Assembly: GCF_017654505.1 (NCBI RefSeq)
Contig: NC_054535.1
Span: forward strand, 79,711,603-79,775,602
DNA length: 64,000 nucleotides
Reading direction: 5' to 3'
From: Polyodon spathula
Taxonomy: Eukaryota > Chordata > Actinopteri > Acipenseriformes > Polyodontidae
A model generated the notes under the pieces. That model saw only the letters and a list, made by a program, of their open reading frames with translations, ran no database searches and had not been told where the DNA came from. The position numbers were made by a program, and so were the translations under genes. Numbering within the stretch: position 1 is the first letter of the stretch; each line of letters begins with the position of its first letter. Of this stretch, positions 23,116 through 34,479 are shown in pieces.

Positions 23116-24860
23116 ACAAAACAAATGAAATAATACACAGGAACAAACAAAAGGTTTAAACAAACACCATACAAACTCTTCAAAACAAACAAACCCCCAA
23201 GACAACAACCCAAGCTCAGGCTACTTCAATGTTTCTCTTTCTTACTGCTGTTTCTCCTTCCACCTAACTCATGTTTTTGTTTTGGGTGGAGAAAGCACTT
23301 GCTCTTGATAAGATAAACGTAATGAAGAGGAATTGTGATACAGCTACTAAAGAATAAAGGAAAAAAGAACAGAGCAAGAGAAAGAGCTTCCTGAAGCTGG
23401 AATTATATATTTTTTTGCAGATGAGGAAGGGGAGTAAAAGAAAGAGGCAAGAACACTTTACAAAGCCGTTTTGTTAGACAAGCTAGCAAAGCAAAAACAG
23501 ATAAGTTTGTTTGCAAAGAACAGCAGAAAAGTAGGATATTCCAAACAATAACTACAATTAATAATAAAAATATTGGGACAACAATAACTGACATTATTAG
23601 GGCTGTTAATGCCCTGGACACAAAAAAGCACACAGTAGATAAAGTTTGATGTAAATTCAATGTTATAAAGTGTTTTAAAGCATTAAAATGGTCTAATTTG
23701 CCCACAGGTCACTGATAACAAAATAGGATTGTACAACAGTGTGCAACAGGTATCACTAATGTAAACAGTAGGCCACTACTGACATCTACATCCTATATAT
23801 ACCAGTGTTGTTTGTACTAATCATTCCATACCCCAAAAAGATAACTCAATAGCATCAGGGGTGAAGTGACAAAAAAACAAAACAAACAAACAAACAAACA
23901 AACAAACAAAAAACATACCGGAGTTGTCCTAAAATCAATAATGGTAAAACTTTATTAAACGCTACCCAAATAACACATATTATTAACTAATGCTTACTAG
24001 CATAGTGTGTGCGTGTTTTGCACTTCCAGCATGCGTAAAAAAAGCAAACAGTATTTTTGATATAAAAGTATATTTTTAAAAGATATGGTTACGTTTTTTC
24101 ATAGATTTCCACACACAATTTGGCCCATTCAAACAGTTGTTATGCAAGGAAGGAAAGCCGGTTACCTATTTAATGCTCTTCTATTGACTTTCGATTTCAG
24201 AGCTGCATTTTAAGGTATTATTGTTTGTTTTTGATTGTTAAAACATTAATACAGTTGCTACATTTATTTTACATCATATCTTGATGATGGCTCATGTTTC
24301 TGTAGTCATTTGTTATCTTGTGGTGCCATCTGGTGGCCATTGCCCTCTAAAAACAGGATGTATTATTATATTATGTGTGTTCATTATGTGTCTACCTGAA
24401 AAAATCCAGCATAGTCATAAGCAGACCACAGCTTTAGTAGCAATAGAAACACAAAGGATTTGGAAAGCATATTGCACAGTTTCCTGATATAAGAGCAAGC
24501 TCATAATGATATGGTCCTGTTGTACTGCAATTGGTGACCAATGTCAAGATATGACAAAAATGGCTAATATGGTGCCATTCTAGGTTTCAACCTTGTAGCT
24601 TCCCTTTTACTTAGTATAAAACTATTGCATTAGTTCATCCATGCCTGGCCAGCCCCAGACTTCCACTTCAGCCCCTATTGTATCAGATGTTTGTGGAACA
24701 GGGTCCTGTTCAATGTGTCTACCAGAGTGCTGGCCAAAATAGATCAGATTTTACTGTATTTATTAAACAAATTTGCAATATAGGCAAATTCTAAGTAATA
24801 AGAGCTAAAGTTGAACTTCATGCAATGCACAAATCCACAGAGATGCATCTAGTGATGTGC
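23116..24860. other. Intergenic, with an (AAAC)n tract
   Basis: AAAC repeats lie at about 23871-23914. Otherwise the DNA is AT-rich without recognised genes. Short frames such as 23403-23705 and 24281-24487 lack similarity. Confidence 0.4.
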
Positions 24861-24868
24861 TGTACAAG

Positions 24869-26063
24869 CATAGTTGGGCAGTATCGAAAATACATGTAAT
24901 TAAAATATGTATTTTCATTACATTTGTATTTTGTAATTTGTAATGCAAATACCAATTTAGAAGTATTTTGTATTTTGTATCGAAAATACATTTCCTGAGT
25001 ATTTTGTAATTTCAATTTCAAACACACGCACGCGCCAGTTCGTCTTGGGAGTGACTTCAAATCAACAATGATGTGTTGGCTGCCACACTGTCTTTCTGGA
25101 GACACCAGAAGATTCCATCAACGAATGCTTCAGGCTGCTGAAGAGCTGGGTTTTGTATCAGAATCTTCTAGTCGGAACCCCTTGAAGAAGAAGAAGATGC
25201 CTTCTTTGTTTTTATGGAGAGCAAAGATGTTTCCCAGATAAGTACTCCCTCAACAACAAGCAACAAAGCTAAGCTGGAGATCCTTAATTTTCTTGAAGAC
25301 CCAAGGAAGGATATGACATCTTTAGAGCAATACCCTTTCATAAAGAAGCTGTTTATATGCTTTAATACCATTCTTCCTTCCTCTGCTCCTGTTGAGCGTC
25401 TGTTCTCTTTTGCTGGCTTGATTTTCAGCTCCCAAAGAAATCAGATCTCAGATGACCTCTTCCAGAAACTTGTTTAGAGAACTATACAGAGCCACACATC
25501 AGTCTAGTACATCAGTGTGTACTGAAAACTACACTAATGGTAGACATTAAATAAATATTGTTGAATATTCAAACGTTTTTGCTTACTATAGATTTACTCT
25601 CCTACCTCCAACCAAAAAAGTTCTAAAACTTTCTGGTGTTGAAAATTGTCATTTATTTTAAAACTGCATCTCGACAGCAAAAAAAAAAAAAAAAAAGGTG
25701 TTTAGAACAGTAACTGTCTCTGAAGAGTCCTTTACCAAAATACTAAAAAGCAACTTTGAAGGGTTAGACTTAGAACAACCATCCAAAAGCATTCCAAAAT
25801 GTTCAGGTTCAGGTCTTATTATCTAAAATATCGATTTTTGATTTTTTTTTTTTTTTTGGTGGGGGACAGGGACTGGGACAAGGAACTATACTGTATATAA
25901 AAAATAATCAGTTTTGTTTATTAAATGTATTTTGTAATTTCAAATTGTATTTTGTATTGAAAATACAGTGATTCCAAAGTAATTTGTATTTTGTATTTTG
26001 ATACATTGTTTTCTGAGTATTTTGTATTGAAAATACATTTCCAGAGTATTTTGCCCAACCCTG
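24869..26063 (+). mobile_element. hAT deletion derivative with 8-bp target duplication
   Basis: TGTACAAG occurs directly on both sides (24861-24868 and 26064-26071), the 8-bp duplication expected for hAT elements. The ends are CATAGTTGGGCA and, read inward from the right, CAGGGTTGGGCA. Subterminal regions are packed with GTATTTTGTA and GAAAATACA words. About 90 codons of a transposase C-terminus remain. Length is about 1.2 kb, against 2.5 kb or more for complete hATs, so most of the transposase is gone. Confidence 0.88.
25214..25477 (+). pseudogene. hAT transposase C-terminal dimerisation domain
   Basis: The frame includes LEILNFLEDPRKDMTSLEQY, PFIKKLF and then APVERLFSFAGLI, the hallmark C-terminal dimerisation block of hAT transposases (usually S-A-x-x-E-R-x-F-S-x-A-G). 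It ends shortly after DDLFQKLV. The RNase-H-like catalytic part and the BED finger are absent. Confidence 0.85.
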
Positions 26064-26332
26064 TGTACAAGTAATAGAAATAAACAATATAATGAACAAT
26101 TGCTCCAGACAGCTTTCTCTAATGAGGAAAGGGTTCCTGGTAAAAAATATGCTTTTTCTCTAATTGTTTTCTATACATAACTTATCTGTACATATTCCTA
26201 TGTTAAAATTGAATAAGAAAAGGAGGTGACATCACTATGGAAATCTCACTGTTACTCTCATTCAGTCTGTCCAAATCAATATGTAAACTTATAAATGGCA
26301 TTGAATAACTTAAGATAGAACAGTGACTGGGT

Positions 26333-26390
26333 GTTTTTTTTTTTTTTTTTTTTTTTTTTAAATAAAAAAAAAACAAAAAAAAAAAAAATA

Positions 26391-26476
<86 letters not shown>
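26333..26476. repeat. Poly-T/poly-A then (AT)n tract
   Basis: About 27 T bases are followed closely by A-rich sequence and about 41 AT units. This can fold on itself and is the source of low-complexity frames on both strands. Confidence 0.95.
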
Positions 26477-26479
<3 letters not shown>

Positions 26480-26751
26480 TAAACATTTAGATAAATTTTT
26501 ATCTTTTATTATCATTGTACACCTACCATGAAGACGAGATATTTATTTTACAACTAAGAGTGACCTTCTTAGTCGTTGGACTCTAAATCGTGTGACTGTC
26601 ACCTTATAGTTTTAATATCACGACCAAATCAAAATTAAACAAAAAACATTACAAATTTTTTTACTGGTGAAAATTTTATGTTACAACTAAACAACTGAAT
26701 TCTGACCACTTTTAAAATTGTTATTAGTTTGCCTGTTTTCTAACCTTGTTA

Positions 26752-26772
26752 TTAGTAATAATAATAATAATA

Positions 26773-26811
<39 letters not shown>

Positions 26812-26815
26812 TATT
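26752..26815. repeat. (AAT)n microsatellite
   Basis: About 16 AAT units, then an inverted ATT run, directly before a LINE 3' end. Such runs often grow from LINE tails. Confidence 0.9.
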
Positions 26816-27745
26816 GTGTATAGCGCCTTTCATTAAAATAAATCACAAAGCACTTTAATTAAAAATATATGAAATACATAAAAATACATAAAACAGTACA
26901 ATAAGAACTATGCAGTGCAATAAGTCAATGTATACAAATGAGTCTTAAGGCACGATTTAAACACAGACACAGACTCTGAGTCCCTGATAAACCTTGGAAG
27001 GGAGTTCCAGAGATGAGGCGCCAAAGAGAAAAAGGCTCAATTTCCCATAGATTGTAATTTTGTACTTGGCACGGAAAGAACATCATTTTTAGCTGACTGC
27101 AAATTGCACTGGGGAATGTAACAGCAATGCAGATCCTTGATGTCAGATGGACCCAGGCTATTCAAGAATTTGTAGTTCAGCAGCAAGATCTTAAAGATAA
27201 TTCTATATTTAACTGGTAACCAGTGGAGCGATGCTAAAACTGGTGTTATATGGTCATGCTTTCTTTTTCTTGTCAAAACTCGAGCAGCAGAATTTTGAAT
27301 GTATTGCAACCTATTAAGAACATTAGTGGAAACACCCGCAAACAAGGCATTACACTAGTCAATGCTCGATGAAATGAAGGCATGTATCAGCGTCTCTGCA
27401 TCAAACATTGACAAAGATGATCTAAGGAGAGCGATATTACATAGATGAAAAAATATGCTCTACAGATATCTCTAACGTGGGCCTCAAAAGACCATGTAGA
27501 GTCTAATTAACACCTAGATTTTTTTTACTTCAGACGTAGGACTAATCTCAAGCCCATCAATGGCCACAATAAAACTATACTTTACATTGCTGGTGCGGAG
27601 AACCCAATAGCATAACCTCTGTCTTGGCCAGTAAGGATTATATAAACGGTTTACATTTATTCTGTTTAGTCGTGTTTCTAGAAGTGAAACACGACTAAAA
27701 TGCAAATTCATGTCAATATTAAACACTGTATACATGTTTGTTCAA
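26812..27745 (-). mobile_element. LINE fragment, L2/CR1-like reverse transcriptase end
   Basis: The minus strand gives, in order, VAIDGLEISPTSEVKKI, FFHLCNIALLRSSLSMFDAE, TLIHAFISSSID, a stop where Tyr is usual, and CNALFAGVSTNVLNRLQYIQ. It then gives NSAARVLTRKRKHDHITPVL and ASLHWLPVKYRIIFK. This is the standard thumb and C-terminal wording of L2/Rex/CR1-type LINEs. The tail is near 26815-26880 (TATAGCGCCTTTCATT, CAAAGCACTTT). It is 5'-truncated and has several stops. Confidence 0.85.
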
Positions 27746-27859
27746 CTAGAGCAATGCATGTTCATTCATCAGCTAACAATACCACTGACTGACCATGTTC
27801 ATCCTTTGCTGATGAAGAACTTCGGTGTGAAGATGCATGGTCACCTCTAAGTCTAACAC

Positions 27860-27910
27860 TAAAATTAACCTTAACTGTAACCCTAACCCTAGCCCTAACC
27901 CTAACCCTAA
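27860..27910. repeat. Interstitial telomere-like repeat 1
   Basis: Several CCCTAA units with one CCCTAG variant, preceded by degenerate ACCTTAACTGTAACCCT. The vertebrate telomere motif lies here inside a gene-bearing region. Confidence 0.85.
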
Positions 27911-28823
27911 AAGCCTATTAACACCAGACGTGATGCGACACTATCTTTCACACCAGTGGTGACTGGCACGCTCAATGTGATAGGCAAATCTACTACGATT
28001 GGCCATTGGTCAATTGTCTAGCTGCCGGTGTGACAAAATCACAGTAGACAGAAATCCTGTTTTTTTTCCCCATTGCTTCGGTGTCGCCCCGTCGCACTCC
28101 ATTTACATATGTGGTGTTTAGTGTATGTGACTCACACAATATTATTATTTAACAAAGCCTTGTGGTTGCTTTGTGAATCATGCAGGACTGGTATCGACAG
28201 AGATAAAGACAATACAAGCATATTGTGGCTGTTAAAACTAATTATAATAAAATAACAGATAAAAGATTTCCTGCACATTCCATAAGGTAGATTTATAACA
28301 CAAATTACAAAAAAAAAAAGAAAAAGTACTGTATTGTAGGAGAGGGGATAAGGCACTTGTGGTTGTTAAGCATCACGGTGTATTCATTTAGGTTAATTGT
28401 AGGAGCGCTCTGTTTTTTTGTTTTGTTTTGTTTTGTTTTTAATTTGAGCCATTGTGATGGTGCAGAAAGCTTTGTTGCCTGGGGCAACAGTGTACATTGG
28501 GACCTGGGCGTTTGTTCTTAGAGCACAAAAAACAGGCTTTTGATTGGGTTTGCTGGTCATCCTTCCTTTCTGCCTCATCACATGAAACCCCTCCCACCAT
28601 GTATTGACTGTCAGCTGTTTACGGCAATGGATCTGTTTCTTGGAAACGGACAGAGTGAACACACCGGTACGGAACAGCTGACAGCAAAACGTTTGTGTAG
28701 GATTTCTTGGCTTATAGTGTTTAGCCAGTGTTCATTTGGCTCAATATTTAATTCCCATTTACACTGATCTGGCAAGAAATGAAGATGTAAATATATTCTC
28801 TGGTGGTGTTTCATAGCATTGAA
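27910..28823. other. Upstream flank of the FAM221B gene
   Basis: No coding exon was recognised, although a non-coding first exon may lie here. It carries a TTTTG-repeat patch near 28417-28438. GC content and CpG frequency are unremarkable except near 28080-28095 (GTGTCGCCCCGTCGC). Confidence 0.35.
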
Positions 28824-29046
28824 ATGAAAAAGCGTACAAACCAGATTCGTTCTCAACAAAAGTCAGAGAGAGCAGTGAGGGAAGCTGTTACTGAAGCTGC
28901 AAGTCACAACCCGTTTCCTGTTTCTGGGGAGAAGGCATCTGTGGACGCCACAGCAGCTAAAAGAAAGGAAAAACGGAACAATCTGGATGGAACCCAAACA
29001 GTATCTGCATTGTGTCCAAAGGAAGGACGACAAGTTGTTACTAAAG
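28824..29046 (+). CDS. fam221b: FAM221B exon 1
   Basis: It starts MKKRTNQIRSQQKSERAVRE and is rich in Lys, Arg, Glu and Ser, with no fold recognised. The donor is AAAGGTAAAC. The start is the first ATG after an in-frame TAA at 28788. An upstream coding exon cannot be fully ruled out, since the N-terminus of this family varies. Confidence 0.75.
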
Positions 29047-32000
29047 GTAAACTAAATAAATAAATAAATAACCACGGCATCTGTTGTAACCTGTTTTACA
29101 GCAAACTGCAGGTGTATACGTCAGATTTAGAGCTAAATCTTTATACCGCTAAGATGCAGTTGCCTAAAATGTCGGTCTGAATGTTTGTTGTATTTAAAAA
29201 TCGTATTTACAATGATAAAAGAAAGCCTGTTGTTATTATTTCATTTTTTTTTTTGTATTAAAAAGGAACGAGAAGGCATTTTCAGTCTTAATTTTTATAT
29301 TTAAAAAATTGACACGTTTACTACGTGGTACGTTTCTTTTTGGTGTTACTACATACTTTAGCTTATTATGACTGTTTTGTTTATTTTACAATTGATTACG
29401 AATCAAATTACTATTTCTATAAAGGCAATGTTAGGCAAAACTTAACTTACTCGAAAAAATATTTGTTTGCATCTTTTTGTAAACCGAATAGAAATGTTTT
29501 CTTGTTAAAAAAACAAACAAACAAACAAAAAAAAAAAACCAGAAGCAACAATGGTTGCATCTGATTACATTTCATTAGTTCATCTTTAAACCACCAAGAT
29601 TTATGTTTACAAATTCCTGTTTTTTGCCTAGAACAACTAGTGTTAAGATATGCAATGACCTGTTTTATCTGATAAGTAGCTTGCAGTTATTTATGAAATA
29701 TACTGTATAACGTGTGGGACAGCAAATATAAACTATTGTTATATGTCATGCGTTGTGTAACTGGGATGAGGGATCCCTGATTGTATTCTTGTAATACAAT
29801 CTGCATCTCAGACTACTTAAAGGTAAAGTAACCTAGGTGACCATGGCATATGTTCAGCAAAACTAGTTATAAATTTAATAAGTATTGACAGGTGCTTCTG
29901 TGTCCAATGCTGCATACATTACTGATGTTTCACATGGAGCATGGTTTCAAGAGATGTAACCCTCTGGATTACAGACCTAATCATTGTGGAATCCCATGTA
30001 TTTCTCAAGAACAAAATAACTGAACAGTTTACATATTTATCAGGTCCTGTTACTACCCCTAACCTTAGTCCTAATCCTAACCCTAACCCTAACCATAGCC
30101 CTAACCCTAACCCTAACCTTATGTCACAAAAAGGAACTCCCTAAAGTTAACCTGAGAAACTGACTAAGCATACACAGTATTTACAGTCCTATGAAATGGT
30201 AGGTATGATTTGTGTCCAGCCCCTATTTGGGTACTATAATGTATAGAACAAGAGTTGCGTTTCTACAGCCTATGTAGTCATGCAATGACACAAGGGCATA
30301 TTTTATTTACAGGGTTTACAATCAAACCAATTGTCCCTGCAAAGAAGAGCGATGTTCTGTCAGTTGCCAAAGCCATGCACAGAGAGAAATTTGGAGAGAG
30401 AGTGAAAGAACTGTTTGATCCAGAGAGGGATGCTGCACTGATGGCAATACAGACAGGTCCAGTATGCTGACACACAGCAGAAAAACATTAAAATAATTGA
30501 AAATGTCGGAGCTATTCTCTCAATCCGGGTTACGCCATACTTCACAGTAGTTTGGTTCAGCACCCCTAACCCTTAATGCATGTCTAGACGTTGTATTTCA
30601 GAGTGCATAACTGATAATATTGTGAGTCGGCTGTTATTGCAATATGCACATCCTGAAACAAACGTTTTAGAACAGCTACTAAAGTGTGCTTCTTTAGTGA
30701 TCATGTTATAATGTCTCAGGGTGCTGGATTGTATGTGATACATCCTGTATATAACATAGCAGACTGGTTCAGTATCTTGAGAATTCTAGGTTTTCAGCTG
30801 TTGTACTGTTCTCCAGGACCCTATATAAATGGGTACATCTCCTAGTTAATATTTAAATAAGTACATATATAAATAATAATAATAACTGATATTAACTCAC
30901 GGTTAAACATTTTACTTTTGTACTAATTTGTTTTGTATCTTAACAGGGTGCTTTATAGAAATACATTGCACATTTCTGTCTGTATATTACTCACTTATAT
31001 TATAATCCTAACTGGTTATTTTATTCAATTTCCCGATAGCAAACAACATATGTTACTTGCATTGTTTTTTTCTCTGCTGCTTGACGTCTCAGGAAGATGA
31101 ATGATGGTTCTGTTAAATATTGGTCAAAGAGGACTGTTTCATTTTCACTTAGTTCCTAGATTTATACCTGCACAATAACTTAACTTCACTATGCTGTAGC
31201 TGCCTATCGTTATTAATCTGCATAATATGCATGCAATCTAACATAATATGAATTGTTATCAAATATTCATTTATGTAACTACTTTTTTATTACTAATTGT
31301 CTATATTTAATCATAAACTGTTACTGAACATTAGTGCATTAACTGAATATTTTTCTAAAAACGTGAACAAACATAATTAGAACATTTGAATCAACTAAAA
31401 AATAAGAATTTTTGTATTTTTTTATTTTTACAATTCCGTATTTGACAGGTATTTACATTGGATGGAGATCTCCCGAGTACTCCTGGGATTGCTTCCGAGT
31501 TGGAGATGCGTCCAAGTGTTTCTGTGGACACCTACTGAATGAACACAAGAGTTACTCAGGTGTGCTGAATTATTTTACTTAACAATCCACGAACGCAAGG
31601 GTCATCAGATTTGGGTTACCACGCTGATGAATCACCATGGACAGTACATACTGCCCATAAAGACCTTTACCATGAATGCGTATATCTGGTCTTTAATCTA
31701 GGCATCAGTGTGCGGGTGCCCTGCGCTGCCCTGTCGTGTAAATGCAAAGCCTTCGCCTTCATCCCTTCTCGACCAGAGGAAGCTGGAGAATTCTGGTTAA
31801 AGAAAAGACCAGGCTTCGACCCAGCTGCTTGGAGGGCAATGTGCAGATGTAAACATTCTCACGAGGAACACGACCCAACAAATAGCCATGCTTGCAAGAA
31901 AAAAGGTCAGTACTGTACGGTTTTGTTGTTAACTTCCTATAATTACCAGCGGCGGACATAGATGTGACAGAAATGATAGGAAATTGAATTGATGAAGATG

Positions 32001-33238
32001 AGAAATACCGGTAATAACCAGAGGTCCAGGCAGGAGGGTTTTTAGGAAAACAAAATGGTGTATTTTGTTTTTGACCCAGAAATAAGGCAGCATTCTGTTA
32101 CTGTGCTCCACTCATTGTATGATGATTTGCAATTCCATGTGAGATAGAGAGGGACTTTCCCGATACAGATACAGCATGGATAAGTGCTAACATTATCTGA
32201 TGTGTGGATACACCGAAGACTCTGTCAAAACATTTGTTTACAAACCAAGTTTATTTCAGTGTTACTTTTTACTTTAGGCCTGAGTGTTTGTAATCATGAA
32301 AGAATATGATTACTGCATTGTTTATTACTGCATCTTTAATACACAAATAGTGGAAACAAATTTGGAGAATCCCACCCCAGGCAAGTATTGACCCCTTCGT
32401 CTATTTTCCACCATATTCGTTTTGTGGTATCATTTCTGTAACTGACAGCAATGTCAAGTGTCTGTGAGAATACATTTCTGCCAAAGTGCACTAATTTCCT
32501 CTGTCAGCAGCAGATGGTGGTGGCTATCATTAACGCACAATAATGTAATAGTATTTTTCTAGTGTGTAAAACTGTTGATTTTATTTGCAATTCATTGCTG
32601 TATGTTTGTGAAATTACATTTCTATAGCTTATTATTGAACTTTTTCATATTATCGGCAAATACCAAACATGATATTGAGAATATTTTAAGAAAGTATATG
32701 TAAGCATTGATTTATATACAATAAAGTCTGATGTCTCTCTTCACAGGTTGTCGATGTCAACTTTTTGAATCCAGCTTTGTCTGTGCCTCTTGTGACAGGC
32801 ATTGGGAACAACATGAAACATTTTTTGACACAGAGGACTCCAGAAAGAAATCTGGCCTTCCATACGGTAAGACAGCAGAACAGTCTTAATATCATACTGT
32901 ACCTATTTTGTAGTGACCATGACAATGACCTCAGGCCTAATATAAATAAGAAGAAAGATGGAATGCACTTAAAAAATGCATGTGCACCTAAAGTTGTTGT
33001 TTTTTAATATTTCCCAATGCCCTCTTTCACAAGGTCAGTTTATGTACACATATACCTAATGTTCTTTGCCTTTTCAGGGGAGGCATATTTGCCCTTTGCT
33101 GAAATGCCAAACCTGCGAAATGCTGTCTTGACTGGCAGGGAGGGAGATGACTCTGCTTTCAAATCAATTACTGGAAACCTGGAACGGCTGATGCAAGCAA
33201 AAGCCTTGCCACCTTCGGTGAACCATACTTCACAATGA
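28824..33238 (+). CDS. fam221b: FAM221-family protein, FAM221B-like (six exons, complete)
   Basis: The function of FAM221 proteins is not established, as far as I know. Exons are 28824-29046, 30313-30456, 31449-31559, 31702-31905, 32747-32866 and 33078-33238. All have GT-AG borders, every junction is phase 1, and together they give 320 residues. The N-terminus is basic and low-complexity. Then come KPIVPAKKSDVLSVAKAMH, YIGWRSPEYSWDCFRVG, KCFCGHLLNEH, IPSRPEEAGEFWLKKRPGFD, CRCKHSHEEHD, GCRCQLFESSFVCASCDRHW and YLPFAEMPNLRNAVL, which is the FAM221 domain in order. Paired Cys and His suggest metal binding. The closeness to a CA9-like gene, as on human 9p13.3, favours FAM221B over FAM221A. A stop lies 36 bases upstream of the ATG in frame. 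AATAAA occurs at 33514. Confidence 0.92.
30055..30120. repeat. Interstitial telomere-like repeat 2
   Basis: Nine or so CCCTAA-type units with variants (CCTTAGT, CCATAG), inside intron 1 of the FAM221B gene, about 190 bases before exon 2. Confidence 0.85.
30313..30456 (+). CDS. fam221b: FAM221B exon 2
   Basis: Acceptor TATTTACAG, donor ACAGGTCCAG. It encodes GFTIKPIVPAKKSDVLSVAK, then MHREKFGERVKELFDPERDA. This is the conserved helical lead-in to the Cys-rich part. Confidence 0.9.
30470..31440. other. FAM221B intron 2, nothing recognised
   Basis: AT-rich intron with no repeat family recognised. Confidence 0.5.
31449..31559 (+). CDS. fam221b: FAM221B exon 3
   Basis: Acceptor TTTGACAG, donor CTCAGGTGTGC. 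It encodes GIYIGWRSPEYSWDCFRVGD, then ASKCFCGHLLNEHKSYS, the first Cys/His cluster. Confidence 0.93.
31702..31905 (+). CDS. fam221b: FAM221B exon 4
   Basis: Acceptor TTTAATCTAG, donor AAAAGGTCAG. It holds VPCAALSCKCKAFAFIPSRP, then EEAGEFWLKKRPGFDPAAWR and CRCKHSHEEHD. CxC and CxCKHxxxEH groups are candidate metal ligands. Confidence 0.95.
31906..32746. other. FAM221B intron 4, nothing recognised
   Basis: No repeat family or alternative exon was seen. Confidence 0.5.
32747..32866 (+). CDS. fam221b: FAM221B exon 5
   Basis: Acceptor CTCTTCACAG, donor TACGGTAAGA. It encodes GCRCQLFESSFVCASCDRHW, then EQHETFFDTEDSRKKSGLPY. A CxC ... CxxCDRxWxxH series forms the last Cys/His cluster. Confidence 0.95.
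33078..33238 (+). CDS. fam221b: FAM221B exon 6 and stop
   Basis: The acceptor is CCTTTTCAG. It begins GEAYLPFAEMPNLRNAVLTG, a conserved end motif of the family, and finishes PSVNHTSQ before TGA. Confidence 0.95.
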
Positions 33239-33873
33239 ACAGAATTTAGATCTTGTATTTAACATTATGTAATCAAAGAAACTACAAAATGATATCGCAA
33301 AAGTCTACTGGAAGCTATAACAGTAGTACAGTATTTCGTGTTAGATTTCAAAATGTCACAATTTATCATTTTTGCCCTGTTTTTTGGATAAGTATATAGA
33401 AAACTACAAAGCTGCATGTCAAGGCCGAAGCCAGATATGAGGCACGACCCTCGGTTAAAATCATACCAAAAATAATCATTATTCAGGCTATGTTACATGT
33501 TGCTTTGCCGCAAAATAAAATGCATTCCATCCCTTGTTGTGTGCATGCATTAATTTCCAAGTCCTGCTGATATCTACAGCCTCTGCTCTTCAAAATCTTA
33601 CTGTCTTTGCAGACTGCAGCAACACCTCTCAGTTCACACCACCATAGCAGTTAAACGTAGTGGAAAGGGTTTCGAAACAGGCAAGTCGTATTATCGACTT
33701 ACAAGGTGAGGAAAAGTAATAATGTTGATTAGAAAGAAGTACATATCAGCCTAATAATAAGGCATAATACATCCCCTTTGTAGTCTGGAGTTTAGCTAAC
33801 CCATTTTATTAATATTCAAATTCAAAACCGCTAGTAGAAGCAGCTTGTAAACTGCAGTTTAGCGGACCCAGTT

Positions 33874-34404
33874 ACTTAACTAGACCCTTAATTTGCTTAA
33901 TTAGACTTTTTAAAATTGTTTTCAGCTCTTAAGCATTTGCAGATTTCAGGTTAACTGTGATATGCAGACAGGCTGAAAGAGTTGAATCTATTCAGTCTTG
34001 AACAAAGAAGACTGCGGCAATCTGATTCAAGCATGCAAAATTGTAAAATGTATTGACAATGTCGACCCAAGGGACTTTTTCGACCTGAAAAAAGAAACAA
34101 GGACCAGGGTCATAAATGGAGATTAGATAAAGGGACATTCAGAACAGAAAATAGGAGGCAGATTTTTTACACACAATTGTGGGAGTCTGGCACCAACTCC
34201 CCATTAATGCTGTTGGGATCCTTCAAGAAGTTGGTTGATGAGGTTCTGGGATCAATAAGCTACAAACAACCAAATGAGCAAGATGGGCCGAATGGCCTCC
34301 TCTCATTTGTAAACTTTCTTATGTTCTTAACCGTTTAAGAGCTGACAACAATTAAAAAGGTCTAATTAAGCAAATTATCAGTTCAATTAAGGGTCTAGTT
34401 AAGT
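33874..34404. repeat. Inverted repeat pair enclosing a LINE tail
   Basis: The left arm (33874-33932, ACTTAACTAGACCCTTAATT to AGCTCTTAA) returns as reverse complement at 34335-34404 with small gaps. Beyond the right arm the sequence runs on to AGGGTTGGGAACCACTGG, which read outward-in is CCAGTGGTTCCCAACCCT, like the end of a short hAT-type element. The left side is truncated. Confidence 0.7.
33950..34330 (+). repeat. LINE 3' end, CR1/L2-like
   Basis: The plus strand reads ERVESIQSXLEQRRLRQS-type wording through altered frames (LEQRRLRQS is clear at about 33998-34025). Then come the KRNKDQGHKWRLDKGTFRTE and NRRQIFYTQLWESG blocks. It ends with GGGCCGAATGGCCTCCTCTC and TTTCTTATGTTCTTA. It is the tail of a LINE with a recognisable 3' UTR, fully enclosed by the inverted arms. 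Confidence 0.7.
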
Positions 34405-34479
34405 AATTTAGAGCTCAGTTTGAATGAAAACCAGCAGACACGGGGTCCCCAGGACCAGGGTTGGGAACCACTGGTGTAG

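Noticed and set aside
26276..26531. Open frames on both strands with long Tyr-Ile runs
   Set aside because: They are translated AT and poly-T/poly-A repeats.
28824..33238. Calling the gene FAM221A
   Set aside because: This is possible from the domain alone, but the nearby CA9-like gene and my recollection of the FAM221B wording favour FAM221B. A tree would decide.
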